Below, one piece after another: positions 42,552 to 51,608 of a DNA stretch of 64,000 bases. Position 1 is the first letter of the stretch; each line of letters begins with the position of its first letter. The stretch is taken from assembly GCF_001612845.1 (NCBI RefSeq), contig NZ_BDBF01000007.1, positions 1 through 64,000 of the forward strand. Direction: 5' to 3'. This DNA is from Nocardia elegans NBRC 108235. GTDB lineage: Bacteria > Actinomycetota > Actinomycetes > Mycobacteriales > Mycobacteriaceae. The notes under the pieces are model-generated. The model was not told the DNA's origin, searched no databases, and was given only the letters and a program-made list of their open reading frames with translations. The position numbers and the translations under genes were made by a program.

Positions 42552-43544
42552 GTGACACAGATGAGGGCCGCGCTGACCGACAGAGCCTACGCGGCCGGGT
42601 GGCGACTGGTACGGGGACTGCCCGAACGCACCGCGCGCCGCGCGTTCGACGTCGGCGGCGACTGGGCGGCCCGGCGCGCGAACCGCGCCGCCCACCGCGG
42701 CCAGGGACCGAATCAATTGCGCCGCAACCTCGCCCGGGTGCTGGCCGTCGACCCGCTCGAGGTGCCCGACGAGTTGATCCACGCCTCGATGCGCTCGTAC
42801 GCCCGGTACTGGCGCGAGGCGTTCCGGCTGCCGACCCTCGACCATGCGGCACTGGCGGATTCGCCGCTCATGCCGGCCCCGGACGGGATCGAACATGTCG
42901 ACGAGGCACTCGCCGAGGGGCGCGGCGTGATCTTCGTGCTGCCGCATTCGGGGAACTGGGATATGGCCGGTGTGTGGCTGGTGCAGCACTACGGCGGCCT
43001 CACCACGGTCGCCGAACGGCTGCAACCGGAATCGCTGTTCGAGCGCTTCGTGGCCTACCGGGAGAGCCTGGGGTTCGAGGTGTTCCCGCTGACCGGCGGA
43101 GAGCAGCCGCCGTTCCGGCAGCTCGCGCAACGGTTGCGCGACAACAAGGTGGTCTGCCTGATGGGCGAGCGCGACCTGACCGGAAAAGGTGTGCCGGTGG
43201 AGTTCTTCGGCGAACGCACCTGGATGCCGGCGGGTGCGGCGAAACTGGCGATCGAGACCGGCGCCGCGCTGATGCCGGTGCACGCCTGGTTCACCGTGGA
43301 CGAGCAGGGCCGCGAGGGGTGGGGGCTGAAAACCGAAGCGCCGCTGGATGTTTCGTCCGGTGTCTCGGCGGCAACCCAGCAGCTGGCGAACCGGTTCGCC
43401 GCCAATATCGCCGAACACCCCGCCGACTGGCATATGTTGCAGCCGCTGTGGGAGGGGGATCTGTCCGCCCAGCGCCTGGAGCGGATCGCGGCCGCGCAGG
43501 CCGTGCGCGGCGGTGAGCGGCCCGCCGGAGACGCGGTGTCATGA
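42552..43544 (+). CDS. patA: Phosphatidylinositol mannoside acyltransferase
   Basis: The 330-residue protein belongs to the LpxL/HtrB-type acyltransferases. The catalytic H-x4-D is in LPHSGNWDMAG (about residue 130), and MGERDLTGKGV and FFGERTWMPAGAAKLA are the usual substrate-site motifs. Rv2611c (PatA) at this position adds a palmitoyl group to the mannose of PIM1 at the inner face of the membrane. The gene starts 13 bases after pgsA and its stop overlaps the pimA start (ATGA). Confidence 0.94.
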   Translation: MTQMRAALTDRAYAAGWRLVRGLPERTARRAFDVGGDWAARRANRAAHRGQGPNQLRRNLARVLAVDPLEVPDELIHASMRSYARYWREAFRLPTLDHAALADSPLMPAPDGIEHVDEALAEGRGVIFVLPHSGNWDMAGVWLVQHYGGLTTVAERLQPESLFERFVAYRESLGFEVFPLTGGEQPPFRQLAQRLRDNKVVCLMGERDLTGKGVPVEFFGERTWMPAGAAKLAIETGAALMPVHAWFTVDEQGREGWGLKTEAPLDVSSGVSAATQQLANRFAANIAEHPADWHMLQPLWEGDLSAQRLERIAAAQAVRGGERPAGDAVS

Positions 43545-44665
43545 GAATCGGCATGGTCTGCCCGTACTCGTTCGACGTGCCGGGCGGAGTGCAGTCACAT
43601 GTCGTGGAGCTGGCGCAGGTGCTGATCGAGCGCGGCCACAAGGTGAGTGTGCTGGCCCCGGCCTCCGACGACACCGAACTGCCGGAATTCGTGGTCTCGG
43701 CCGGGAAGGCGGTGGCGATTCCGTACAACGGTTCGGTGGCGCGGCTGTCGTTCGGGCCGACCGCCTACACCCGGCTGCGGCGCTGGATCGCCGACAGCGA
43801 CTTCGAGGTCCTGCACGTCCACGAACCCAACGCCCCGAGTATCTCGATGCTGGCGCTGAAGGTGGCCGAGGGACCCATCGTGGCCACCTTCCACACCTCC
43901 ACCACGAGGTCGCTGGTGCTGGCGACCTTCCAGGGCGTGCTGCGGCCGTATCACGAGAAGATCAGCGGGCGGATCGCGGTCTCCGAGCTGGCGCGGCGCT
44001 GGCAGGTGGAGGCGCTGGGCAGCGACGCGGTCGAGATCCCGAACGGGGTCGACGTGCAGGCGTTCGCGAATGCGCCACTGCTGCAAGGGTATCCGCGCGC
44101 GGGCGGGACGGTGCTGTTCCTCGGTCGCTACGACGAGCCCCGCAAGGGGATGGCCGCGCTGCTGGGCGCACTGCCCACACTGGTCGCTCGGCATCCGGAC
44201 GTGGAAATTCTGATCGTCGGCCGCGGGGAGGAGGAACGCCTGCGCCGGGAGGCGGGCGAACACGCCGGACATCTGCGTTTTCTCGGTCAGGTCTCGGATG
44301 CGGAGAAGGCGTCCGCGATGCGCAGTGCCGATGTGTACTGCGCGCCGAACCTGGGCGGGGAGAGTTTCGGCATCGTGCTGGTCGAGGCGATGGCCGCCGG
44401 AACCGCCGTGGTCGCCAGCGAATTGGACGCCTTCCGCCGGGTGTTGCGTGACGGGACCGCGGGAGTGCTGGTGCCGGTGGGTGACTCCGCGGCGCTGGCC
44501 GAGGCGATCGACGGGCTGCTCACCGACCGCGCCCGCCGCGAGGATCTGGTGCGCACCGCGGACCAGGTTGTCGGCGAATACGATTGGCCGGTCGTGGCCG
44601 AACAGATTCTGCGGGTGTACGAGACGGTCACCGTCGGCGACGCCCGGGTGAGGACCGCTGGATGA
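43541..44665 (+). CDS. pimA: Phosphatidyl-myo-inositol alpha-mannosyltransferase
   Basis: The 374-residue GT-B glycosyltransferase transfers mannose from GDP-mannose to the 2-position of phosphatidylinositol, the first step of PIM and lipoarabinomannan synthesis. Family GT4 features include VPGGVQSHVVELA near the N-terminus, FLGRYDEPRKGM at the linker and NLGGESFGIVLVEAMAAG, with the EX7E-type donor site. It matches Rv2610c in place and length. It overlaps both neighbours by four bases, so the whole run is translationally coupled. Confidence 0.96.
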   Translation: MRIGMVCPYSFDVPGGVQSHVVELAQVLIERGHKVSVLAPASDDTELPEFVVSAGKAVAIPYNGSVARLSFGPTAYTRLRRWIADSDFEVLHVHEPNAPSISMLALKVAEGPIVATFHTSTTRSLVLATFQGVLRPYHEKISGRIAVSELARRWQVEALGSDAVEIPNGVDVQAFANAPLLQGYPRAGGTVLFLGRYDEPRKGMAALLGALPTLVARHPDVEILIVGRGEEERLRREAGEHAGHLRFLGQVSDAEKASAMRSADVYCAPNLGGESFGIVLVEAMAAGTAVVASELDAFRRVLRDGTAGVLVPVGDSAALAEAIDGLLTDRARREDLVRTADQVVGEYDWPVVAEQILRVYETVTVGDARVRTAG

Positions 44666-45708
44666 TCACCTTCTCCGCGACGACCATTCTGGTCCTCGCG
44701 CTGATCGCGGCGGTGATCATCGCCATCGGAGTATGGGCTTACTCCACCGCCAACCGGCTCGACCGGCTGCACGTGCGCGGTGACCAGGCCCGCGACGCCC
44801 TGGAGTCCGCCTTGGCGCGCCGCGCGGTGGTGGCCCGCACGGTCGCGATCTCGATGGCCGGGCCGATGTCGGAGTCCACGGCGGCGGAGCAGTCCAAACG
44901 GCTGATCGCATTGGCCGACCGCGCCGAACGCGCCGACTGGAACGATCGCGAAACCGCGGAGAACCAGCTCGCGGCCGCGCTCTCCGCGGTCGACATCACC
45001 TCGTTGCGTCCGCAACTGGTGGCCGAACTCGCCGACGCCGAGGCGCGGGTACTGATCGCGCGCCGCTTCCACAACGACGCCGTGCGCGACACGCTGGCGC
45101 TGCGTACCCGGCGCCCGGTGCGGTTGCTGCACCTGGGCGGTACCGCGCCGCTGCCCACCTATTTCGAGATCGCGGAGCGGGTCACCCCGGCGGCGACCAC
45201 CGGACTCGAGGTCGACACCGTGCGCACCTCGGCCCGGGTGGTGCTGCTCGACGACGAGGATCGCGTGCTGTTGATGCGCGGCCACGACCCCCAGACTCCC
45301 GATTCGCCGTTCTGGTTCACCGTCGGCGGCGGCATCGAACCGGGGGAGACGCTGCGGACCGCGGCGGTGCGCGAGGTCTGGGAGGAAACGGGCCTGGCGC
45401 TGGACTCCACGCTGCTGCGCGGACCGATCTGGCGGCGGGTCGCGGTCTTCCCGTTCAACGGTGAGCTGATCCGCTCCGAGGAACTGTTCTTCGTCGCCCG
45501 GGTGCGCTGGTTCGACCCGAAGCCCGCGGATCCGAGCGTCTGGGAACGTCGCTGCGTCACCGCCTACCGCTGGTGCCTGCCGCCGGATATCGCCGAACTA
45601 GACCGGATCGGCGAAACGGTGTACCCGTACCACCTGGACAACCTGCTGGCCGAGGCGCTCGCCGCCGCCGGTTCCGAGATCGAGCCGGAGGTGCGGTCCA
45701 TCCGCTGA
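44662..45708 (+). CDS. Membrane-anchored NUDIX hydrolase of the PIM operon
   Basis: The 348-residue protein has one N-terminal membrane helix (ILVLALIAAVIIAIGVWAY), a helical, partly coiled region to about residue 160 (DQARDALESALARRAVV), and a C-terminal NUDIX domain. The NUDIX box is perfect: GGIEPGETLRTAAVREVWEE followed by TGL, GX5EX7REUXEEXGU. Rv2609c holds the same position, and its substrate is not established. The ATG overlaps the pimA stop (ATGA). Anchoring at the membrane with PIM enzymes suggests it acts on a nucleotide diphosphate linked to lipid or sugar donors. Confidence 0.9.
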   Translation: MITFSATTILVLALIAAVIIAIGVWAYSTANRLDRLHVRGDQARDALESALARRAVVARTVAISMAGPMSESTAAEQSKRLIALADRAERADWNDRETAENQLAAALSAVDITSLRPQLVAELADAEARVLIARRFHNDAVRDTLALRTRRPVRLLHLGGTAPLPTYFEIAERVTPAATTGLEVDTVRTSARVVLLDDEDRVLLMRGHDPQTPDSPFWFTVGGGIEPGETLRTAAVREVWEETGLALDSTLLRGPIWRRVAVFPFNGELIRSEELFFVARVRWFDPKPADPSVWERRCVTAYRWCLPPDIAELDRIGETVYPYHLDNLLAEALAAAGSEIEPEVRSIR

Positions 45709-45732
45709 GCCGTGCGGTCCGGCGGGTCACTC

Positions 45733-47133
45733 TCATACCGTGGCGTATCCGGTGAATTCCCGCGCGGTCACCGCGACGAGGCGTCCGCCCATCGCCCCCA
45801 CCGTCGAGCGCAATCGGGGATCGCCGCTGGGCGGTAGGGTCATCGACCAGGCGGTCGAACCGTCGCGGGCATCGATCGCGTGCACGGTGGCGCCGTCGGT
45901 GAGGATCAGGTGTCGGGCATCGGTCACTCCGTCGTATCGCAACGTGTTCGTGAACCGCGCCGGCTGCTGCCACACTTGACGTCCGTCGGCGAGATCGAGA
46001 CCGATGAGTGCGGTCCCGTCGAGTGATCGGACGATCACCGTGTGAGCCACTACTCCTTCGACCGCGCCCTGGCGACCGGTGGGCTCGTCGAGGCCGATCT
46101 GTGGATTGGTCCACAGCACTCGCCCTGTCGTTCGGTCGTAGGCACTCTCGCCGGTGAGGATCGGCGGCGGCGAGGCGGTCGCGGTCGGATACCACTCGAG
46201 CAGGAAACTCGGATCGCCGACCTCGGCGAGCGGGTGACCGTTGCGATCGAGAAGTGTGATCGTCCCCGGGCTGCCGCTGCGATCGATCACCTGCCTCGCA
46301 ATGATCCCGCCGTCGAACACGGCGCCGACGGAGTCGGTGAACAGCGGGTCGCCGGTGCGCAGATCGTAGACACGAACATTGCGGTCGTGGCCGTCCCGGA
46401 AGTAGTCCGGCGCGTCGAGTCTCGGCCTGACCGCGTCGCCGGGAACCGGTGTCGGATACGTCCGGCGCCAGGTTGCCTCGATGTCGGAAACGGTTCCCCG
46501 GGTGACGACGGCGGTCATCCAGTCGGCGGTGCGGCCGGCGACGGAAACCACCCCGTCGCGCACCGCCGCGTCCATCACCTCGAAGTCCGTGGAGCGGTCC
46601 GTGGCTATCGTGCCGGTGGCGGCGTCGACGATGAGCACTCGGTGGGTGCCGCGGCAGGTCAACTGGCCGTCGAATACGCGCTCGTTACAGCTGAGGAGTT
46701 CGCCGGCGTCGATCGTCCACCGCACCGCGCCGGTGTCCGGGTCGATGCCGTGCAGCCGCACCGGTCCGGCTTTCGGTGCGGTGCCCGGCCCGGGCTCGCC
46801 GGGTACCGCGGTGGCCGCGACGATTATCGGCCCGGCGTCCATCGGCGAACCATAGCCGTAGTAGTTGTCCAGGCTGTGCGGAAGTGCCAGCAGGACCGCG
46901 CCGGGCTCGTGCGACAGATCGGCGGGGCGTAACGTCCATCGCGGCACCGGGGCGGAGTCGAGCCGACCGGAAATCCGGAACCGGCCACCGGCCGCGGGAC
47001 CCGCCGGCGGCTCCTCCGGCGATCGGTTCACCCACACGACCGCTGCGACTCCCGCCACCACGGCCACGATCAGCACCGCGATCCAGATCCGGCGCGTGCC
47101 TCGACCGGTGAGCCAGTGTGCGGCCGCGTTCAT
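45733..47133 (-). CDS. Membrane-anchored PQQ-like beta-propeller protein
   Basis: The 466-residue protein has one N-terminal membrane helix (IWIAVLIVAVVAGVAAVVWV, residues 16-35), a Pro-rich stalk, and repeated propeller blades marked by DPDTGAVRWTIDAG, YDRTTGRVLWTNPQ, LADGRQVWQQPA and IDARDGSTAWSM. The domain should face outside. Two Cys residues (LLSCNERVFDGQLTC) could form a disulfide. The ligand is unknown. It converges with the PIM operon and is not part of the M. tuberculosis order, so it marks the start of an insertion. Confidence 0.82.
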   Translation of the reverse strand: MNAAAHWLTGRGTRRIWIAVLIVAVVAGVAAVVWVNRSPEEPPAGPAAGGRFRISGRLDSAPVPRWTLRPADLSHEPGAVLLALPHSLDNYYGYGSPMDAGPIIVAATAVPGEPGPGTAPKAGPVRLHGIDPDTGAVRWTIDAGELLSCNERVFDGQLTCRGTHRVLIVDAATGTIATDRSTDFEVMDAAVRDGVVSVAGRTADWMTAVVTRGTVSDIEATWRRTYPTPVPGDAVRPRLDAPDYFRDGHDRNVRVYDLRTGDPLFTDSVGAVFDGGIIARQVIDRSGSPGTITLLDRNGHPLAEVGDPSFLLEWYPTATASPPPILTGESAYDRTTGRVLWTNPQIGLDEPTGRQGAVEGVVAHTVIVRSLDGTALIGLDLADGRQVWQQPARFTNTLRYDGVTDARHLILTDGATVHAIDARDGSTAWSMTLPPSGDPRLRSTVGAMGGRLVAVTAREFTGYATV

Positions 47134-47437
47134 CCGGCGGTCTCCTTCATCCGTCCAGCCGGCTCACGCACCGGCCCACTGTGCGAAAGAGGCAAGGTAT
47201 CAGCCTCTTTCGAGGTAGGCGACCGCGAGGACGTCCCAGCGCCGGTGATGCCGTAGCTCGAAAGCCCCTTCTCGTCGAGGATCCCCATCGTGGTCGGAGA
47301 AACTGTCACCGACCCCGGCGGGCATCGGTCAGCGACGAGGACGTGCTGCCGCGTTCGGTGTGGATGACCACTCTCCGGAACGCCCGGAGGCCGGTGTCAG
47401 CGCGGCGCGATCGCACGGTTGCGAAGTGGCCACCCGG
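47134..47437. other. Intergenic region with an inverted repeat
   Basis: No gene is seen. A perfect 10-base inverted repeat lies at 47184-47212; the rest is featureless GC-rich DNA. Confidence 0.5.
47184..47212. promoter_or_regulatory. Inverted repeat, 10-base arms
   Basis: CGAAAGAGGC, 9 bases, then its exact reverse complement lie 51 bases upstream of the propeller gene. They could be its operator, or end transcripts leaving the alkane operon. The T-run inside the second arm (read on the + strand) does not follow the stem, so a classical terminator is less likely. Confidence 0.45.
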
Positions 47438-48670
47438 TCAGTGGTGGCCCGAGAGTTCCGTGGCGGATGCCAGTTCCTGGAGGGGAATGGTTGTGTCGGA
47501 CCAGGTTTCGGGAGCGTGGGTCGTTCGGGCGGCGATGAGGCTTCGGGCGGTGCGCAGGTCGGCGGGACGGCCCACGGCCGCCGCGGCGACCAGTCGACCC
47601 GCTCGCAGGGACAGTGCGACGAACTGGCCGGGGGTGTCGGTGGTACGGACCACGACGTCGTCCTCGGTGTGCGGTCGCCCTGCGAATTGGATCGTGACGC
47701 CGTACTGCGTGGTCCAGCCCCAGGTGACCTCTTGCGCGGGAAGGGGTTGTCCGAGAACGGATTTCGCTGCGGCGATCCCGTGTGACTGCGCACTGTTCCA
47801 CTGTTCGGTGCGCCGGTGGACCCCGAATTCCGGATCGTAGACGGCGGCGGCGTCACCGGCGGCGAAGATATTCGGCGCCGAGGTCGTATAGGACTCGTCG
47901 ACGAGGATCCCGTCCCCGACGGCGAGTCCGGCCTGCCGGGCCACGTCGGTCTCCGGTTCCGCGCCGATCGCGACGAGCATCGCGGCGGCGGTCCACTGAC
48001 GTCCGTCGACGGCGATGGCCCGGATATCGCCGTCGCCACCGTCGATCCGGTCCAGCACCACCGCGTCGTGGATGTCGACGCCCTTGCCGGCGTGCAGGTT
48101 TCGGCAGTGCGCGCCGATCGCCGCCGGGGCCACCCGCTCCAGCGGAGCGTCACCCGCGTGCACGATCGTCACCGCCGCCCCGAGTCCACGTGCCGTCGCG
48201 GCGGCCTCGCAGCCGACCAGGCCGCCGCCCACCACGAGCAGCGATCCGCCGGTCACCACGGCAGCGCGCAACGCATCGACATCGGCCGCGGTGCGCAGCG
48301 TGTAGGCGCCCGATTCGGGTCCGGGCAGTTCTCGGGCGCGCGCGCCTGTGGCGAGCACCAGGGCGTCGTAGCCGAGGGTTTCGCCGGTGCCCAGATGTAG
48401 CCGGTCGCGGTCGACGTCGATGCCCGCGACCGGGGTCCCCGGCCGCACCTCGATGCCGAGTTCGCGCCACGATTCCGCGGATTCGAGCAGGAGCCGGCGT
48501 TCGTTCGCGGTGCCGGCGAGCAATTCCTTGGAGACCATCGGGCGGCGGTAGGGCAGCCGGTCCTCCGCGCCGAGCAGCACGATCTCACCGGTGTAGCCCT
48601 CGGTGCGCAGCGTGCGGGCGGCGGTGGCGCCCGCGACCCCCGCACCCACGACGACGATGCGTCCGGTCAT
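47438..48670 (-). CDS. rubB: Rubredoxin reductase of the alkane hydroxylase system
   Basis: The 410-residue flavoprotein passes electrons from NADH to rubredoxin. The FAD motif [14 protein letters not shown] starts at residue 6, the NADH motif [14 protein letters not shown] lies near 150, and the second FAD motif [11 protein letters not shown] near 275. Its position after two rubredoxin genes and alkB fixes the role. The ATG overlaps the stop of the preceding rubredoxin (ATGA). Confidence 0.94.
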   Translation of the reverse strand: MTGRIVVVGAGVAGATAARTLRTEGYTGEIVLLGAEDRLPYRRPMVSKELLAGTANERRLLLESAESWRELGIEVRPGTPVAGIDVDRDRLHLGTGETLGYDALVLATGARARELPGPESGAYTLRTAADVDALRAAVVTGGSLLVVGGGLVGCEAAATARGLGAAVTIVHAGDAPLERVAPAAIGAHCRNLHAGKGVDIHDAVVLDRIDGGDGDIRAIAVDGRQWTAAAMLVAIGAEPETDVARQAGLAVGDGILVDESYTTSAPNIFAAGDAAAVYDPEFGVHRRTEQWNSAQSHGIAAAKSVLGQPLPAQEVTWGWTTQYGVTIQFAGRPHTEDDVVVRTTDTPGQFVALSLRAGRLVAAAAVGRPADLRTARSLIAARTTHAPETWSDTTIPLQELASATELSGHH

Positions 48671-48849
48671 GCGCGACTGACCTCGACCATCTCGAAATCC
48701 GCCTTGGCCGCACCGCAGTCGGGGCAGGACCAGTCGTCGGGAATGTCGTCCCAGCGGGTGCCCGGCGCGATGCCGTCTTCGGGCCAGCCGAGCGCCTCGT
48801 CGTATTCGAATCCGCATTGCAGGCAACGGAACAGCTTGTATTCGCTCAT
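48667..48849 (-). CDS. rubA2: Rubredoxin, AlkG2-type
   Basis: The 60-residue protein binds one iron through two CxxCG-type pairs, [12 protein letters not shown] and [10 protein letters not shown]. It lacks the extra Arg after the second pair that marks AlkG1-type rubredoxins. By analogy with characterised AlkG2-type proteins it should be the one that delivers electrons to AlkB. It starts one base after the other rubredoxin stop and overlaps rubB. Confidence 0.94.
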   Translation of the reverse strand: MSEYKLFRCLQCGFEYDEALGWPEDGIAPGTRWDDIPDDWSCPDCGAAKADFEMVEVSRA

Positions 48850-48850
48850 A

Positions 48851-49042
48851 TCAGGCGCCTTTCGTGAGGGTCGGATCGTGGCTCGCGAGATCGAAATCGA
48901 CCTTCTCCCGCACGCCGCAGTCGGGGCAGCACCAGTCGTCGGGTATCGCCGACCACGCGGTACCGGGCGGAAAGCCCTCGCGAGGTGCGCCCTCGCTTTC
49001 GTCGTACACGTAATCGCAGACGGGGCAACGGAATCGGGACAT
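48851..49042 (-). CDS. rubA1: Rubredoxin, AlkG1-type
   Basis: The 63-residue protein has [10 protein letters not shown] and [12 protein letters not shown]. The Arg inserted after the second cysteine pair is the mark of AlkG1-type rubredoxins, which in tested systems do not replace AlkG2-type in alkane hydroxylation. Its ATG overlaps the alkB stop (TGATG). Having both types next to each other is normal for actinobacterial alk operons. Confidence 0.94.
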   Translation of the reverse strand: MSRFRCPVCDYVYDESEGAPREGFPPGTAWSAIPDDWCCPDCGVREKVDFDLASHDPTLTKGA

Positions 49043-50265
49043 CAGGCGACCCCGTACTTCGCGAAGACCCGATCGCGCTTGCGGGGCTGGATGTTGACGC
49101 GGGTGATGTCACCGTCGTAGTGCGCGAGCACCCGCTTGTCCATCACGCGGCGCCACAGCGGCGGGAAATAGGCGACGGTGATCATGCTGGCGTAGCCGCT
49201 GGGCAGATTCGGCGCGCCGTCCATACTGCGCAAGGTCTGATAGCGCCGGGTGGGGTTGGCGTGATGGTCGCTGTGGCGCTGCAGGTGGTAGAGGAAGATA
49301 TTGGTGACGATGTGGTCGGAGTTCCAGCTGTGCTCCGGCGTGCAGCGTTCGTAGCGCCCGGCCGCGGTGCGCTGCCGCAGCAGGCCGTAGTGCTCGAGGT
49401 AGTTGACCGTCTCCAACAGCGAGAAGCCGTACACCGCCTGCAGCACCAGGAACGGCAGCACGCCGGGGCCGAAGATCGCGGCCAGCGCGCCCCACAGCAC
49501 CACCGACATCAGCCAGGCGTTGAGCACGTCGTTGTGAATCGTCCACGGGCGCTTGCCCATCCGCTGCAGGCGAGTCTTCTCGAGCGACCAGGACGAGCGC
49601 AGGCTGCCCCACACACTGCGCGGCAGGAAGGTCCAGAACGATTCGCCGAAACGGGAACTGGCCGGATCCTCCGGTGTCGCCACCCGTACGTGGTGGCCGC
49701 GGTTGTGCTCGATGTAGAAGTGGCCGTAGAACGTCTGCGCCAGCGTGATCTTCGACAGCCAGCGTTCCAATTCGTCCTTCTTGTGGCCGAGTTCGTGCGC
49801 GGTGTTGATGCCGACACCGCCCATGGTGCCGATGCTGAAGGCCAGGCCGATCTTCGACACCAGGCTCAGCCCGCCGTCGACACCCAGCCAGGACAGATCG
49901 GCCGCACTCCACAGATAGCAGGCGAACACCAGGCTGAGCAGCTGGAACGGGATGTAGGCGTAGACGCACCAGCGGTAGTAGCGGTCGTTTTCGAGCTGTT
50001 CCATCACCTCGTCGGGCGGATTCTGCCCGTCGGGCCCGAAGAATCGGTCGAGGATCGGCAGCAGGACGTACACCAGTAGCGGCCCGATCCACCACCACAC
50101 CGGCGCCGCGTGGTGCCAGCCCAGTTGGTTGAACAGCCACACCAGGCCGGTGGCGAGCAGGACCGCGGTCGGCGGGACGAGGCCGAACAGCCAGAGATGG
50201 CGTTTGCGGTCGCGCCACTGGGGCGGCGCGGTCCGGGCCGGATCGCCGATTCGGGATGTGGTCAC
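49042..50265 (-). CDS. alkB: Alkane 1-monooxygenase
   Basis: The 407-residue integral membrane diiron enzyme hydroxylates medium and long n-alkanes at the terminal carbon. The eight conserved histidines are visible in HELGHKKDE, EHNRGHHV, and LQRHSDHHANPTRRYQ, with NYLEHYGLLR as the fourth signature. About six membrane helices are seen. GTG at 50265 is the start. It leads an operon with two rubredoxins and rubredoxin reductase and is divergent from a TetR gene with a palindrome between them. Confidence 0.96.
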   Translation of the reverse strand: MTTSRIGDPARTAPPQWRDRKRHLWLFGLVPPTAVLLATGLVWLFNQLGWHHAAPVWWWIGPLLVYVLLPILDRFFGPDGQNPPDEVMEQLENDRYYRWCVYAYIPFQLLSLVFACYLWSAADLSWLGVDGGLSLVSKIGLAFSIGTMGGVGINTAHELGHKKDELERWLSKITLAQTFYGHFYIEHNRGHHVRVATPEDPASSRFGESFWTFLPRSVWGSLRSSWSLEKTRLQRMGKRPWTIHNDVLNAWLMSVVLWGALAAIFGPGVLPFLVLQAVYGFSLLETVNYLEHYGLLRQRTAAGRYERCTPEHSWNSDHIVTNIFLYHLQRHSDHHANPTRRYQTLRSMDGAPNLPSGYASMITVAYFPPLWRRVMDKRVLAHYDGDITRVNIQPRKRDRVFAKYGVA

Positions 50266-50378
50266 GGAGTTCTCCTCACGAACGGTACGCGGACTGCGCG
50301 CCGGAACGGTGCGCCCGGCATACGGGCTGCGTCGACGAGGTCGGGGCCGGAGCGCGGCCAGTTCACCTCGACGTATTT

Positions 50379-50397
50379 ACACTTTCTGAAGAAGTGT
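50379..50397. promoter_or_regulatory. Candidate operator between alkB and TetR genes
   Basis: ACACTT, 7 bases, then AAGTGT lie in an AT-richer stretch between the divergent alkB and TetR genes. A TetR-type regulator commonly binds such a site and is released by a fatty acid or alkane-derived inducer. Confidence 0.55.
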
Positions 50398-50462
50398 TCT
50401 CATTGAATACAGATGCGGTGAGATTGTCAATAGTCGAACAGTTTCGCGGACCGTGTACGATC

Positions 50463-51083
50463 ATGGACGTGGCTACCGCGCCGAACTTCCAGTCCGATAT
50501 GCGCCGACTTCTGCGCGAGCGCGTCATCGAGACCGCTCGTGGCCTGGTCTGTACCGAGGGCTGGGGCGCGGTGAACATGTCGCGAGTGGCCAAGGAGGTC
50601 GGTGTCAGCCGGCCGGTGCTGTACAAGGAGATCGGCACCAAACAGGACCTCGCCGATGTGGTGATCGCGAACGAGGTGGACGTCTTCCTGGTCGGGATCG
50701 CCGAGAAGCTGGCGGCCCACCCGGACGATGTGATCGCCGGCCTGATCGCGGCCGTGGAGTTCACCCTGCGCAGCGGCGCGGACAATATGCTGCTGAAGGC
50801 GGTGCTGTCGGGCCGCTCGGCGCCGGATACCGCGCTGCTGCCGGCGCTGATGACCGAACCGGAACCGGTGCTCGGCCGGGCGATCGCCGCGGTGACCGCG
50901 ACGGTTCGCGCGCAATACGATCTGGCCTCGGTGGGCGACGAGGAACTGGGATCGGTCGCCGAAACCGTTGTGCGCCTTGCCCTCAGTCATCTGTTCCAGC
51001 CCACGGGGCCGGTCGAACGGGCGCTGGAGCAGATCCGGGTCGTCGCCGTCGGACTGTTCGAGCCACTGCTGTCCGAGGCGTGA
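50463..51083 (+). CDS. TetR-family regulator of alkane hydroxylase (AlkU/AlkX-like)
   Basis: The 206-residue protein has a TetR helix-turn-helix (about residues 15-65: LLRERVIETARGLVCTEGWGA, then VAKEVGVSRPVLYKEI). Homologous regulators are usually the last gene of the alk operon in Rhodococcus (alkU), whereas here the gene is divergent from alkB. ATG at 50463 is used; in-frame codons upstream have no better ribosome site. It likely represses alkB and itself. Confidence 0.85.
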   Translation: MDVATAPNFQSDMRRLLRERVIETARGLVCTEGWGAVNMSRVAKEVGVSRPVLYKEIGTKQDLADVVIANEVDVFLVGIAEKLAAHPDDVIAGLIAAVEFTLRSGADNMLLKAVLSGRSAPDTALLPALMTEPEPVLGRAIAAVTATVRAQYDLASVGDEELGSVAETVVRLALSHLFQPTGPVERALEQIRVVAVGLFEPLLSEA

Positions 51084-51266
51084 CCATTCGACGCCGGATG
51101 ATCCGACGGTGGGAGACGTTGGCTGTCAACGTATTTCGTCGGAAATCCGCCGATCTCGCCGCTACCCGGCCGTTGCCGCTGTGTGACAGGTCACCATCGG
51201 TTAGGGTCGAAACCGGTTTGCCGCACACCGAATCCGGCGAACCGGTGTGTGGAGGTGAGGTACCGA

Positions 51267-51365
51267 ATGCATATGTCCTATCTGCTGTACGACTTCCTGC
51301 TGCCGTATATCGGCGAGCAGGCCGCGACGTACTGGGCGCAGCTGTTCGTCGTCGACCCGATCTGA
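51267..51365 (+). CDS. Very short hydrophobic peptide
   Basis: A 32-codon frame begins MHMSYLLYDFLLPYIGEQAA and ends LFVVDPI. GGAGGTGAGG lies just before the ATG. The composition (aromatic and aliphatic with a central Gly-Glu) would suit a small membrane-associated peptide, and it does not look like a shadow frame of any gene. It lies 240 bases before pdxS, in the same direction. It may be a small membrane protein or a leader peptide; neither is proved. Confidence 0.5.
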   Translation: MHMSYLLYDFLLPYIGEQAATYWAQLFVVDPI

Positions 51366-51608
51366 CGAGCAGGTGGCGCCGGCCTGCGGTTACGGTCGTC
51401 CGGCGCCACGGGTACTCGCTCTCGGCGCGCCCGTAGCGACGCCGTAGCGGCCGCCTCGCCCGGCGTGTGATCCCCGCCGGGGGCGGCGGACCAGTCCAGT
51501 GCTCTCGGACTGGCTATCTAGTGGCCTGATCGGGGCGCCTAGAATCGTGGAGGTTCGCATCGCAGCGATGCCTCCTCGAACGAATCCCCGATAATCAGGA
51601 GTTTGCCC

